Below are positions 33,393 through 41,961 of a stretch of 64,000 bases of DNA, in pieces. Location of the stretch: positions 1,736,001-1,800,000 of the forward strand of contig OZ244836.1 of assembly GCA_965220645.1 (NCBI GenBank). Direction: 5' to 3'. Both the position numbers and the translations under genes were made by a program. Positions within the stretch are counted from its first letter, which is position 1; each line of letters starts with the position of its first letter. The DNA is from Aldehydirespirator sp965220645. Its GTDB lineage: Bacteria; Actinomycetota; Acidimicrobiia; Acidimicrobiales; Aldehydirespiratoraceae. The notes beneath the pieces were generated by a model. The model did no database searches and was not told the DNA's origin. It was given only the letters and a program-made list of their open reading frames with translations.

Positions 33393-33420
33393 CCACGCAG
33401 AACCGGGAGAGCACATAGGC

Positions 33421-34509
33421 ATGGCTGTCGTCACCATGAAGCAACTGCTGGAGGCCGGGGTCCAATTCGGCCACCAGACCCGCCGATGGAACCCGAAGAT
33501 GAAGCGCTTCATCCACGGTGACAAGGCTGGGATCCACATAGTCGACCTACGACAGACTCTGGCCCATCTTGAGCGCGCCTACGTCTTCGTTCGCGACCTC
33601 GTCGCCGGAGGCGGCACGGTCCTGTTCATCGGCACCAAGAAGCAGGCCCAGGACTCCGTGCAGTCCTACGCCGAGCGCTGCAACATGCCCTACGTAAACG
33701 AGCGGTGGCAGGGCGGGATGCTCACTAATTTCCACACCATCGCCAAGCGCATCGCCAAGATGAAGCAGTACCAGCGCATGCGCGTCTCGGGCGAGTTCGA
33801 GGCCATGCCCAAGAAGGAGGCGCTGTTGCTGGAGCGCGAGCTGACCAAGCTCGAGCGCAACCTGGGTGGCATCCGCGACATGCAGGAGCCCCCCGGAGCG
33901 GTGTTCATCCTCGACACCAAGAAGGAGTACATCGCGGTCACCGAGGCCCGCAAGCTGGGGGTGCCCATCGTTGCGGTGGTTGACACCAACTGCGATCCCG
34001 ACCTCGTGGACTTCGCCATTCCCGGCAACGACGACGCCATCCGGTCCGGGCGGCTCATGGCCCGCGTGATCTCCGACGCCGTGCTCGAGGGTCGGTTCAT
34101 CCATTCGAAGCGCACCGAGGCCACCGGCGTCGCCCGCGACGCGCTCACCGAGGCGGAGATCGCCGAGCAGCAGGCCCGAGCCCGGGCCGAGGCGGCCGCT
34201 GAGGCTGCCGAACGCGAGGCTCGCGTGGCCAAGGCCAAGTCCGAGGCGGCTGGCGCCCCCGATGCTGGGGACGAGGGCGAAGAGGCCGCCGCGCAGGATG
34301 AGGCTGAGGCTGCAACCGCTGAGGCCGCAACTGCCCCCGATGCTGGGGACGAAGGCGAGCAGGCTGCCGCTGAGGATGCTGGTGATGCGGCCGAGACGGT
34401 CGCCGCCGAGGAGTCCTCCGATGAGGGTGACGCCGCCGACGACACGACGGCCGAGGCCAGCGGTTCCACCGCTGACACCGACGCTGACGCGTCGGACGAG
34501 GAGAACTGA
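33421..34509 (+). CDS. rpsB: 30S ribosomal protein S2 with long acidic tail
   Basis: A 362-residue S2, about 100 residues longer than usual. Residues 1-~235 are the normal fold (MKQLLEAGVQFGHQTRRWNPKMK, NERWQGGMLTNFHTI, PVDTNCDPDLVDFAIPGNDDAIRS in part). After a helical AEQQARARAEAAAEAAEREARVA segment comes a tail almost wholly of Ala, Glu, Asp, Ser and Thr. It contains a 26-residue tandem duplication beginning APDAGDEGE at 34255 and 34333 in the DNA. First gene of the rpsB-tsf-pyrH-frr operon. Confidence 0.97.
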   Translation: MAVVTMKQLLEAGVQFGHQTRRWNPKMKRFIHGDKAGIHIVDLRQTLAHLERAYVFVRDLVAGGGTVLFIGTKKQAQDSVQSYAERCNMPYVNERWQGGMLTNFHTIAKRIAKMKQYQRMRVSGEFEAMPKKEALLLERELTKLERNLGGIRDMQEPPGAVFILDTKKEYIAVTEARKLGVPIVAVVDTNCDPDLVDFAIPGNDDAIRSGRLMARVISDAVLEGRFIHSKRTEATGVARDALTEAEIAEQQARARAEAAAEAAEREARVAKAKSEAAGAPDAGDEGEEAAAQDEAEAATAEAATAPDAGDEGEQAAAEDAGDAAETVAAEESSDEGDAADDTTAEASGSTADTDADASDEEN

Positions 34510-34510
34510 G

Positions 34511-35299
34511 ATGGCGGTCAGCGCCCGGGACGTGAAGGAACTGCGCGACGCCACGGGCGCTGGGATGATGGATGCCAAGAAGGCCCTGACCGCTGCCGAC
34601 GGCGACATGGAGGCGGCCCGGCAGATGCTGCGAGAGCAGGGTCTGGCCAAGGCCGGTGCTCGCAGCGGGCGAGACAACGATCAGGGCGCGATCGCAGTAG
34701 CCGGCGACGAACAGACCGCCGCCGTGGTCCAACTCAAGTGCGAGACCGACTTCTCGGCCAAGAACGAGGGCTTCACCTCGCTGGTGCAGACCCTCGCCGA
34801 GGCCGTTCTCGCCGGCGGGCCCAGCGCGGTCGACGGGCACGCAGCCCAGATCGAGGACCTCAAGCTGGTCCTGAAGGAGAACATCGAAGTCGGGGCGGTG
34901 CAGCACCTGCATGCTTCCGACGGCAATGTCCTCGACTTGTACCTTCATCGCCAGGACGGGCGAGGCGTGAACGCGGTCGTCGTCGAGGGCAGTGGGGTGG
35001 GCGCCGACGCGCTTCATCAAGTGGCGCTGCACATTGCCTTCGCCAAGCCTCAGTTCCTGGGCGCCAGCGCGATCCCGGCTCTTGAGATCCAGCGAGAGCG
35101 GGCCGCGCTGCTGGAGATCACCAAGGCCGAGGGCAAGCCCGAGCCGGCATGGGACAAGATCGTGGACGGGAGGATGCGGGGCTGGTACGCCGAGCGCGTG
35201 CTGCTCGAGCAAGGGCTGCACGGCGAGAAGACCGCGGTGAAGGACAGCCTCGGCGGCGGATCGATCATCCGTTTCGTGCAGGTACTGATCGGCGACTGA
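34511..35299 (+). CDS. tsf: Elongation factor Ts
   Basis: A 262-residue nucleotide exchange factor for EF-Tu. It has the N-terminal UBA-like domain (VKELRDATGAGMMDAKKAL), the core QLKCETDFSAKNEGF and the coiled-coil/C-terminal VLLEQGLHGEKTAVKDSL. The start ATG at 34511 lies 1 base after the rpsB stop. It is co-transcribed with rpsB and pyrH. Confidence 0.97.
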   Translation: MAVSARDVKELRDATGAGMMDAKKALTAADGDMEAARQMLREQGLAKAGARSGRDNDQGAIAVAGDEQTAAVVQLKCETDFSAKNEGFTSLVQTLAEAVLAGGPSAVDGHAAQIEDLKLVLKENIEVGAVQHLHASDGNVLDLYLHRQDGRGVNAVVVEGSGVGADALHQVALHIAFAKPQFLGASAIPALEIQRERAALLEITKAEGKPEPAWDKIVDGRMRGWYAERVLLEQGLHGEKTAVKDSLGGGSIIRFVQVLIGD

Positions 35300-35300
35300 C

Positions 35301-36077
35301 ATGAACCACCCCGCCGACACCGCCAATGCACCGGCGCGGCGATCGGCTCGCTGGCAGCGGGTGCTGCTCAAGCTGTCGGGAGAGGCATTCGCAGGGGGAT
35401 CTGAGGGCGGCATCGACGGTGACACCGTTCGGCGCATCGCCGCCGGCATCGCCGAGGCCCGCGTCGAGTTCGACATCGAGATCGCGGTAGTGGTTGGGGG
35501 CGGGAACCTGTGGCGGGGCACCCAGGGCGCGGGCGCGGGTATGGACCGGGCCCAGGCCGACTACATGGGGATGCTGGCCACGGTGATGAACGCCCTGGCC
35601 CTCCAGGACACTCTTGAACGGTTGGGCGAGCCCACGCGGGTCCAGACCGCGATCCACATGGCGCAGATCGCGGAGCCGTACATCCGCCGGAGGGCGATCC
35701 GCCACCTCGAGAAGGGACGGGTTGTCATTTTCGCCGGCGGCACGGGCAACCCCTTCTTCACCACCGACACCACCGCGGCGCTCAGGGCCGCCGAGGTGGA
35801 GGCCGATGTGGTGCTCAAGGGCACCCACGGCGGGGTGGACGGCATCTATACGGCGGATCCCGAAGTCGATGCCGGGGCCACCCGGTTGGAGCGGGTCACG
35901 TACCTCGAGGTGCTCAACAAGGGCCTGGAGGTGATGGACTCCACGGCCATCACGCTGTGCATGGACAACGGCCTGCCGATAGTGGTCTTCAACCTGATGG
36001 AGCCGGGCAACCTTCAATCCCTGCTCGGAGGCGCCAAGGTGGGTACGCTCGTTGCTCAGGAGGAGCGCGGCGCATGA
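35301..36077 (+). CDS. pyrH: UMP kinase
   Basis: A 258-residue bacterial-type UMP kinase (amino acid kinase fold), which phosphorylates UMP to UDP. Seen are RVLLKLSGEAFAGG, IAVVVGGGNLWRG, ADYMGMLATVMNALALQD, the FAGGTGNPFFTTDTTAALRA loop and the uridine/ATP site KGTHGGVDGIYTADP. It starts 1 base after the tsf stop, and its TGA overlaps the frr ATG (ATGA). Confidence 0.97.
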   Translation: MNHPADTANAPARRSARWQRVLLKLSGEAFAGGSEGGIDGDTVRRIAAGIAEARVEFDIEIAVVVGGGNLWRGTQGAGAGMDRAQADYMGMLATVMNALALQDTLERLGEPTRVQTAIHMAQIAEPYIRRRAIRHLEKGRVVIFAGGTGNPFFTTDTTAALRAAEVEADVVLKGTHGGVDGIYTADPEVDAGATRLERVTYLEVLNKGLEVMDSTAITLCMDNGLPIVVFNLMEPGNLQSLLGGAKVGTLVAQEERGA

Positions 36078-36643
36078 GCGAGGAGCTGATCGGCATCGTG
36101 CTCGCCGACGCTGGCGAGCGAATGGACGAAGCCGTCGCCGCGGCCAGGCGCGAGTTCTCCACTGTGCGCACCGGCAGGGCCAGCTCGGCGCTGCTGGAGC
36201 GGGTTCCGGTGGACGCCTACGGCGTGAAGATGGCGATGAGGGAGCTGGTCAGCTTCGCCATTCCCGAGGCCAGTCAACTGATCGTCACCCCCCACGATCC
36301 CGCCAACATCACCGCGGTCGAGCGGGCCATACAGCAGGCCCAGCTCGGGTTGGTCCCCAGCAATGACGGCCGTGTCATCCGCTTGTCGTTCCCACCGCTG
36401 ACAGAGGAGCGTCGCCGGGATCTGGCCCGGCTGGTGGGATCGATGGCCGAGGACTCCCGCAATCGGGTACGTGGTCTGCGCCGTCACGCCCGCAAGGATC
36501 TTGACGCGATCGAAAAGGAGGGCGGGGTGTCCTCCGATGCCGTGGCGCGCGCCGGCGATCATCTCGACGACATCACCCGCGCCCACGAGAAGCGGATCGA
36601 CGAGGCACTAGCCACCAAGGAGGACGAACTGCTCGAGGTGTGA
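36074..36643 (+). CDS. frr: Ribosome recycling factor
   Basis: A 189-residue RRF that splits post-termination ribosomes together with EF-G. It has EFSTVRTGRASSALLERV, IPEASQLIVTPHDP and the helical SFPPLTEERRRDLARLVGSMAEDSRNRVRGLRR, cut here into separate motifs. Start ATG overlaps the pyrH stop by 4 bases, so translation is coupled. Confidence 0.97.
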   Translation: MSEELIGIVLADAGERMDEAVAAARREFSTVRTGRASSALLERVPVDAYGVKMAMRELVSFAIPEASQLIVTPHDPANITAVERAIQQAQLGLVPSNDGRVIRLSFPPLTEERRRDLARLVGSMAEDSRNRVRGLRRHARKDLDAIEKEGGVSSDAVARAGDHLDDITRAHEKRIDEALATKEDELLEV

Positions 36644-36654
36644 GACGCGGGCAG

Positions 36655-36673
36655 CCCGGGTCCTGGACCCGGG
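36655..36673. other. Hairpin between frr and cdsA
   Basis: CCCGGGTC-CTG-GACCCGGG, an 8-base-pair stem, lies 11 bases after the frr stop and 7 bases before the AGGAG ribosome site of cdsA. Without a T-tract it may tune read-through from the translation genes into the lipid genes. Confidence 0.45.
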
Positions 36674-36692
36674 GAGTGAAAGGAGCGATGTA

Positions 36693-37892
36693 GTGAGCGA
36701 GCAGGACGATTTCGGGGACCGCAGTTCCACCGAAGCTGATGAGCTCGACGACGATGCGGGCGTAGTGGCCGGACGGTCGGTCTTCGGCGACGAGCACGGC
36801 GAGCCCGCCTGGGCCGAGCCGGGGGCCACGGGATCGTCACCAGCGACCTCGTCCGAGCCAAGGCTGCAGGAAGCCGACCCCCAGGAGCTCGGAGTGTGGA
36901 CCGATCACACCTCCGCACCGCAGTGGGACGAATCGGAGGACGCCTTGCCCCCCATGGAGCCGAGCGAGCCGGTGGGGGCGGCGCTCGGCGACGAGGACTT
37001 CTTCGGCTACGAGGACCAGCCGATGTACGGCGGGGTAGCAAGCACCGGCACGACCCAGGCGGTGTCAGCCGATCGGGACATGCCGATGGCGGTCCTCATG
37101 GGCGTCTTCCTCTCGGCTGTGATCCTGGTGGCCCTTCAGGTCGGTCCCGCATGGGCGCTGGTTGTGGCAACCGTTGTGCTCGGCCTGGCTGCCGTGGAGT
37201 TCCTCAGCGCGGTTCGCGTGGCGGGATACCAGCCAGCTGTGGTTCTGGGCCTGGCCGGGGTGGTGACCATGCCGCTTGCCGCGTACTGGCGGGGCATGGA
37301 CGCGATCGTGGTCGTGCTGGTGCTCACGGTGGTGTTCGGAGTGTTGTGGTATCTCACCGGGGTAGGCCACGAAGGGCCGATGCGAGGTCTCGCCGTGACG
37401 GTCCTCGCCGTCGCCTACATAGGGGTTCTCGGCGCTCACGCGGCCCTGATGCTGAACATCCCGACCCACGGGACTGGGCTCTTGACCGCGGCCATCGTGC
37501 TGACCGTCGCCCACGATGTGAGTGCCATGGCCATCGGCAGAGCCGCGGGCCGCACCCCGCTGTCGAGGGCCAGCCCCAACAAGACGCTCGAAGGCCTCCT
37601 CGGCGGGGCCGTCGTGACCGTCGCGGTGGGCGTGGTCATGGGACTGGTTGGAATGCCGGCACCCATCGCGGAGAGCCCTGGAAGCTTCTGGACCGCAGTC
37701 CTGCTGTCCGTAGTCGTGGCTGTGGCCGCGCCCATCGGGGACCTGGCCGAGTCCATGCTCAAGCGCGATCTCGACATCAAGGACATGGGCTCTCTGCTTC
37801 CGGGCCACGGCGGGATCCTCGACCGCTTCGACGCGATGCTGTTCTCGCTGCCGGCCACGTACTACGTGGCGCTGATGACCGGAGTGATCTGA
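36693..37892 (+). CDS. cdsA: Phosphatidate cytidylyltransferase (CDP-diacylglycerol synthase)
   Basis: A 399-residue membrane enzyme that makes CDP-diacylglycerol from CTP and phosphatidic acid. The first ~125 residues are acidic and unstructured, a common actinobacterial extension. About eight membrane segments follow (from VLMGVFLSAVILVALQVG). The family signature region is present: SPNKTLEGLLGG and SMLKRDLDIKDMGSLLPGHGG with GILDRFDAMLF. The GTG at 36693 has AGGAG 9 bases upstream. Confidence 0.94.
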   Translation: MSEQDDFGDRSSTEADELDDDAGVVAGRSVFGDEHGEPAWAEPGATGSSPATSSEPRLQEADPQELGVWTDHTSAPQWDESEDALPPMEPSEPVGAALGDEDFFGYEDQPMYGGVASTGTTQAVSADRDMPMAVLMGVFLSAVILVALQVGPAWALVVATVVLGLAAVEFLSAVRVAGYQPAVVLGLAGVVTMPLAAYWRGMDAIVVVLVLTVVFGVLWYLTGVGHEGPMRGLAVTVLAVAYIGVLGAHAALMLNIPTHGTGLLTAAIVLTVAHDVSAMAIGRAAGRTPLSRASPNKTLEGLLGGAVVTVAVGVVMGLVGMPAPIAESPGSFWTAVLLSVVVAVAAPIGDLAESMLKRDLDIKDMGSLLPGHGGILDRFDAMLFSLPATYYVALMTGVI

Positions 37893-37944
37893 GAAGCAGG
37901 GTCTTCCGAATGACCAGCTTGACCCAATGATCGGGGTGATCTGA
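37875..37944 (+). repeat. Duplicated 18-base end of cdsA
   Basis: ATGACCGGAGTGATCTGA, the last six codons of cdsA (37875-37892), recurs as ATGATCGGGGTGATCTGA at 37927-37944 with two changes, just before the dxr TTG start. The second copy contributes the GGGGTGAT that may serve as ribosome site for dxr. Confidence 0.6.
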
Positions 37945-37946
37945 CC

Positions 37947-39107
37947 TTGGTCTCATCGGTCGCCGTTCTCGGCTCGACCGGATCGATCGGAACACAAACG
38001 CTCGACATCGTCCAGGCCCGGCCTGACCGGTACCGGGTGGTCGCGCTGGGCGCGGCCCGCTCTGTGGATCTGCTCGCTGAGCAGGCCGAACGGTTCCGCC
38101 CGGACGTCGTAGCGATTGCCGACGCCTCGAGGGCCGCGGTCCTAGCCGAGCGGTTGCCCGACACCGTCGAGTTGCTCGCCGGCCCCGATGCGATGGCCGA
38201 GGCGGCTTCGGTGGCCGACACCGTCATCAATGGGGTGGTCGGGTTCGCGGGCCTGCCCGTCACCCTGGCCGCGCTGAGGGCCGGCAGACGGCTCGGACTG
38301 GCCAACAAGGAGTCGCTCATCGCGGCCGGTCCGGTGGTGCAGCGGGCCCGGGCCACCCCCGGAGCGGCCATAGTTCCCGTCGACTCAGAGCACTGCGCAG
38401 TTCACCAGTGCCTCCGGGCGAACGATCATCCCGAGCGGGTGTCCTCGATCGTGCTGACCGCGAGCGGCGGACCCTTCCGGGGCCGCAGCCGAGCCGACCT
38501 GGAGGATGTCAGCGTGGCCGACGCCCTGGCCCACCCCACCTGGCAGATGGGCCCCAAGATCACCATCGACTCAAGCACACTCATGAACAAGGGCCTCGAG
38601 GTCATAGAGGCGCACGAGCTCTTCGGGATCGGCTACGACCAGATCGAGATCGTCGTGCATCCGCAGTCCATCGTCCATTCCATGGTCACCTACTGCGACG
38701 GAGCGACCGTGGCCCAGCTATCCAAGCCCGACATGAGGCTTTGCATCGGGTACGCGCTCGCCTATCCCGACCGCCTCGACCTGGCGTACGGGGCCATCGA
38801 CTGGGCTGAGTTGGGCCGCTTGGACTTCGAACCGCCCGACCGCAGTGCCTTCGGTTGCATCGACTTGGCATACCAGGCCGGCCGGGCCTCGGAGACCGCG
38901 CCGGCCTGGCTCAACGCAGCCAATGAAGTCGCAGTACAGGCCTTTCTGGACGGTCGGATTCGCTGGATTGACATCGCTCACCTGCTGGAGGAAGCCCTCG
39001 GGGTGTGGCCCGGCGACGAGGCTGCCGATGTTGAAGCGGTGCTGGTCGCCGACCGCGAGGCCCGCCGGGTAGCCGCCGGCCTCGTTGAGCGGCGCGAAGC
39101 GGCCTGA
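37947..39107 (+). CDS. dxr: 1-deoxy-D-xylulose 5-phosphate reductoisomerase
   Basis: A 386-residue NADPH enzyme of the MEP isoprenoid pathway. It has the nucleotide motif VLGSTGSIGTQTLD, ANKESLIAAGP, PVDSEHCAVHQCL, the flexible loop ALAHPTWQMGPKITIDSSTLMNKGLE (as separate motifs) and VIEAHELFGI. The TTG at 37947 starts the family match. Its TGA overlaps the next ATG (TGATG). Confidence 0.95.
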   Translation: MVSSVAVLGSTGSIGTQTLDIVQARPDRYRVVALGAARSVDLLAEQAERFRPDVVAIADASRAAVLAERLPDTVELLAGPDAMAEAASVADTVINGVVGFAGLPVTLAALRAGRRLGLANKESLIAAGPVVQRARATPGAAIVPVDSEHCAVHQCLRANDHPERVSSIVLTASGGPFRGRSRADLEDVSVADALAHPTWQMGPKITIDSSTLMNKGLEVIEAHELFGIGYDQIEIVVHPQSIVHSMVTYCDGATVAQLSKPDMRLCIGYALAYPDRLDLAYGAIDWAELGRLDFEPPDRSAFGCIDLAYQAGRASETAPAWLNAANEVAVQAFLDGRIRWIDIAHLLEEALGVWPGDEAADVEAVLVADREARRVAAGLVERREAA

Positions 39108-40582
39108 TGCTGACGCGTCTCACCGAGCAGCGGGGCCTTGTCGGTCTTGTCGTGGCGCTCGTCGTCATCGGCGCGTTAGCCGGGGTGAGCTGGGTGGTGA
39201 TCATCCTGCTGCTGGTGGCCATGCTGTTCTTGCACGAGCTCGGTCATTACCTCACGGCCCGCTGGACGGGTATGAAGGTCACCGAGTTCTTCATCGGGTT
39301 CGGCCCGCGCCTCTGGTCGTTCCGTCGTGGCGAGACGGAGTACGGAGTCAAGGCAATCTGGGCGGGCGCCTATGTTCGCATCGCCGGGATGAGCAACCTC
39401 GACGAGGTGGAGGCCGGCGACGAGCCCCGCAGCTTCCGGCAGCAGAGCTACCCCAGAAAGCTGCTGGTGCTGACGGCCGGGTCGGCCATGCATTTCGTCA
39501 TCGTGCTGGCCCTGCTGTTCGCGGTGCTATTGGGTGACGGCACGATCGTGAGGGGCCCCTCCGATGCCGGCGAGGCCGGGAACTGGACGCTGGCCACAGT
39601 CTCACCCGACAGCGCGGCCTCTGCGGCCGGCCTGCAGCCGGGCGACGAGCTGGTCTCGGTCGCAGGGGTGGGCAGCACAACATTCGTCGACTTCTCCGAC
39701 CAGGTTCAGCGACTCGCAGGAACCGAGGTGGAGGTGGTCTATCGCCGCGACGGCGCGGAGAGCACCGCGGTGACCCGGGTGGGGGAGCGGCTCACCGCCA
39801 CGGGCGCGGCCGGGATAGCGGGGCTCATCGAAGGAGACCGCATACTTGCCGTTGAGGGTCTCGAATCCGTGGGCGCCCCGACCTACGCGCAGGTGGCCGA
39901 GTACGGACGCGACCGGATCGGCGAACCTCTCGACATGACCATCGTCGACACCCGAACGGGAAGGCCGGCGGTGGTGGAGGGGGCGATGATCACCGATCTG
40001 GTCAACCCCTCGGCCGCGGTCAGAGGATTCTTCGGTGTGTCGGCCGACTACCACGCCGAGGGGCTCGGCGTGGTGCATGCCGCAGGCGAGTCGCTGCGAC
40101 TGTCCGCATTGATTCTGCGTGACGTGGTCTTCGCCATCCCCACCATCGTCACGGACGGATTCGGCGGCACTCTGGACGGGCTGCGGGACGATGATCAGGC
40201 TGCGAGCAGCGCGCAGCTGGCCCGCGACGTCGAGTTGCGGCGCCTCGACCGGTCGCATCCGGATGAGAACCGGATCCTGTCGATTTACGGAGTGGCCCGG
40301 ATCGGCGCCGAAGCCGCATCCGACGGCGCTACCGATGTTCTGCTGCTGCTGGTGTACGTCAACGCGTTCATCGGAGTGTTCAACCTCCTGCCGCTGCTGC
40401 CCCTCGACGGGGGACACGTGGTTGTGGCGACATACGAGCGGATCCGCTCCTTCGGTGGACGTACCCACCGGGTTGATGCGGCCCGCCTGCTGCCGCTCAC
40501 GTACGCGGTTGTGGTCCTGCTGCTGCTGGTGGGCGGTGTGGCGCTGGTGCGTGACATCCTCGATCCGGTCAACTTCGGCTGA
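39107..40582 (+). CDS. rseP: Site-2 zinc metalloprotease (RseP/Rip1 family)
   Basis: A 491-residue M50 intramembrane protease. The zinc motif HELGH is at residues 43-47 in the first membrane helix; the GGY-like region and VKAIWAGAYVRIAGMSNLDE follow. Two PDZ-like modules lie at ~160-225 (SAASAAGLQPGDELVSV) and ~230-290. The third zinc ligand is in LLPLLPLDGGH (~425) near the C-terminal helix. The family cuts membrane anti-sigma factors or signal peptides. It lies between dxr and ispG, the usual place. Confidence 0.93.
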   Translation: MLTRLTEQRGLVGLVVALVVIGALAGVSWVVIILLLVAMLFLHELGHYLTARWTGMKVTEFFIGFGPRLWSFRRGETEYGVKAIWAGAYVRIAGMSNLDEVEAGDEPRSFRQQSYPRKLLVLTAGSAMHFVIVLALLFAVLLGDGTIVRGPSDAGEAGNWTLATVSPDSAASAAGLQPGDELVSVAGVGSTTFVDFSDQVQRLAGTEVEVVYRRDGAESTAVTRVGERLTATGAAGIAGLIEGDRILAVEGLESVGAPTYAQVAEYGRDRIGEPLDMTIVDTRTGRPAVVEGAMITDLVNPSAAVRGFFGVSADYHAEGLGVVHAAGESLRLSALILRDVVFAIPTIVTDGFGGTLDGLRDDDQAASSAQLARDVELRRLDRSHPDENRILSIYGVARIGAEAASDGATDVLLLLVYVNAFIGVFNLLPLLPLDGGHVVVATYERIRSFGGRTHRVDAARLLPLTYAVVVLLLLVGGVALVRDILDPVNFG

Positions 40583-40612
40583 GATCCCGCTGAGTCGCCA
40601 ACCGGGCCCGGA

Positions 40613-40618
40613 TAGACT
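40613..40618 (+). promoter_or_regulatory. -10 box before ispG
   Basis: TAGACT ends 7 bases before the GTG at 40626 with no ribosome site, so ispG probably has its own leaderless promoter inside the operon. Confidence 0.5.
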
Positions 40619-40625
40619 CACGATC

Positions 40626-41858
40626 GTGCAGGTCACCGCGAAATTCCCGCGGCGAGACACTCGGCAGATCATGGTCGGAACGGTGCCGGTCGGGGGCGGC
40701 GCACCCGTGACGGTGCAGTCGATGACGGTTACCAAGACGGCCGACTACGAGGCCACGCTGCAGCAGATCTACGCGCTGGCAGCCGCGGGCGCCGACATCG
40801 TGCGCTGCACCTGCAACAGGGCCGAGGCCGCCGAGGGGCTGGCCCGCATCGTGCCCCGCTCACCGGTGCCGATCGTCGCCGACATCCACAACAACTACCG
40901 GATGGCGCTCGCCGCGCTGGAAGCTGGAGTGCACTGCCTGCGCCTGAACCCGGGCAACATCCGCAAGCCCGACCAGATCAAGGCCATTGCCAGGGAATGC
41001 AAGGACCGCGGCGTGCCCATCCGGATCGGGGTCAACGGAGGGTCGCTCGATCCCGACCTGTACGACGCAGAGCTGGGAGTGACGCCCGAGGCGATGGTGG
41101 CCTCCGCGATGCGCGAGCTCGCCTACTTCGACGATGTCGGGTTCGATCTTGTGAAGATCTCGGTGAAGGCGTCGAGCGTTCCGCTCATGATCGAGGCGTA
41201 CCGGCAGCTTGCGGACACCACCGACCATCCACTGCATCTCGGGGTGACCGAAGCCGGGCCTCCACCGGCCGGGACCATCAAGTCGACGGCCGGCATCGCC
41301 TCTCTTCTCGCGGAGGGCATCGGCGACACGATCCGCTACTCGTTGACCACCGATCCCGTTGAGGAGGCGCGGGCCGGCCGGCAACTCCTGGAGGCGATGG
41401 GGCTGCGCCGGCGGCGCAACGTCGACCTGATCGCCTGCCCCAGCTGCGGGCGGGCCGAGGTGGACGTGTTCAACGTGGCCCAGCAGGCCATGGAGGCCTT
41501 CGGCGAGCGACGCTTACCGCTCCAGGTGGCGGTCATGGGCTGCGTCGTGAACGGTCCGGGCGAGGCCCGGCACGCCGACCTGGGCATCGCCGCGGGGAAC
41601 CGTCGGGGACACTTGTTCGTGAAGGGCGAGAACGTGGCCGTCGTTGCCGAGGAAGACATGGTGGACGCGCTGGTGGAATGGGCCGAGTTCATCTGCGAGC
41701 ACGGTTCGGATGCTGCCCTCGAGCGGGCCAAGAAGACGCGGGCCTCAGCCCGGCGGGCGGCTGAGGAAGACCGCCGCCGCAACCTTGATGAGCTCGGGGA
41801 CGACGCCAACAACGCTGAGGCGGTGGTGGCGGGGATCCGGCGCAGGAGCCGCGGCTAA
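40626..41858 (+). CDS. ispG: 4-hydroxy-3-methylbut-2-enyl diphosphate synthase
   Basis: A 410-residue [4Fe-4S] enzyme of the MEP pathway that reduces MEcPP to HMBPP. The N-terminal TIM barrel (VPVGGGAPVTVQSM, RLNPGNIRKP, RIGVNGGSLD, GVTEAGPP) precedes the iron-sulfur domain. Cluster ligands are Cys271, Cys274 (CPSCGR) and Cys306 (MGCVVNGPGE), with the Glu ligand in NGPGE. The Arg/Glu-rich C-terminal ~45 residues are an extension. Start is the GTG at 40626. Confidence 0.96.
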   Translation: MQVTAKFPRRDTRQIMVGTVPVGGGAPVTVQSMTVTKTADYEATLQQIYALAAAGADIVRCTCNRAEAAEGLARIVPRSPVPIVADIHNNYRMALAALEAGVHCLRLNPGNIRKPDQIKAIARECKDRGVPIRIGVNGGSLDPDLYDAELGVTPEAMVASAMRELAYFDDVGFDLVKISVKASSVPLMIEAYRQLADTTDHPLHLGVTEAGPPPAGTIKSTAGIASLLAEGIGDTIRYSLTTDPVEEARAGRQLLEAMGLRRRRNVDLIACPSCGRAEVDVFNVAQQAMEAFGERRLPLQVAVMGCVVNGPGEARHADLGIAAGNRRGHLFVKGENVAVVAEEDMVDALVEWAEFICEHGSDAALERAKKTRASARRAAEEDRRRNLDELGDDANNAEAVVAGIRRRSRG

Positions 41859-41864
41859 CCCGGA

Positions 41865-41870
41865 TATACT
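41865..41870 (+). promoter_or_regulatory. -10 box of the rimP-nusA-infB operon
   Basis: TATACT lies 91 bases before the rimP start. A structured leader follows. Confidence 0.55.
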
Positions 41871-41894
41871 GCCGCACGTTCGATTCCTCGGAAG

Positions 41895-41918
41895 CGGCGT
41901 GGGCTAGTGCCCACGCCG
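41895..41918 (+). promoter_or_regulatory. rimP leader hairpin
   Basis: GGCGTGGGC-TAGT-GCCCACGCC with a flanking C-G pair makes a perfect 10-base-pair stem in the 5' UTR of rimP-nusA. The place is typical for leader elements that regulate this operon in several phyla. Confidence 0.55.
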
Positions 41919-41961
41919 TTGCCGGTTCGGGCCCAGTCCCGAGCACCAAGTCCGGAGCAGA

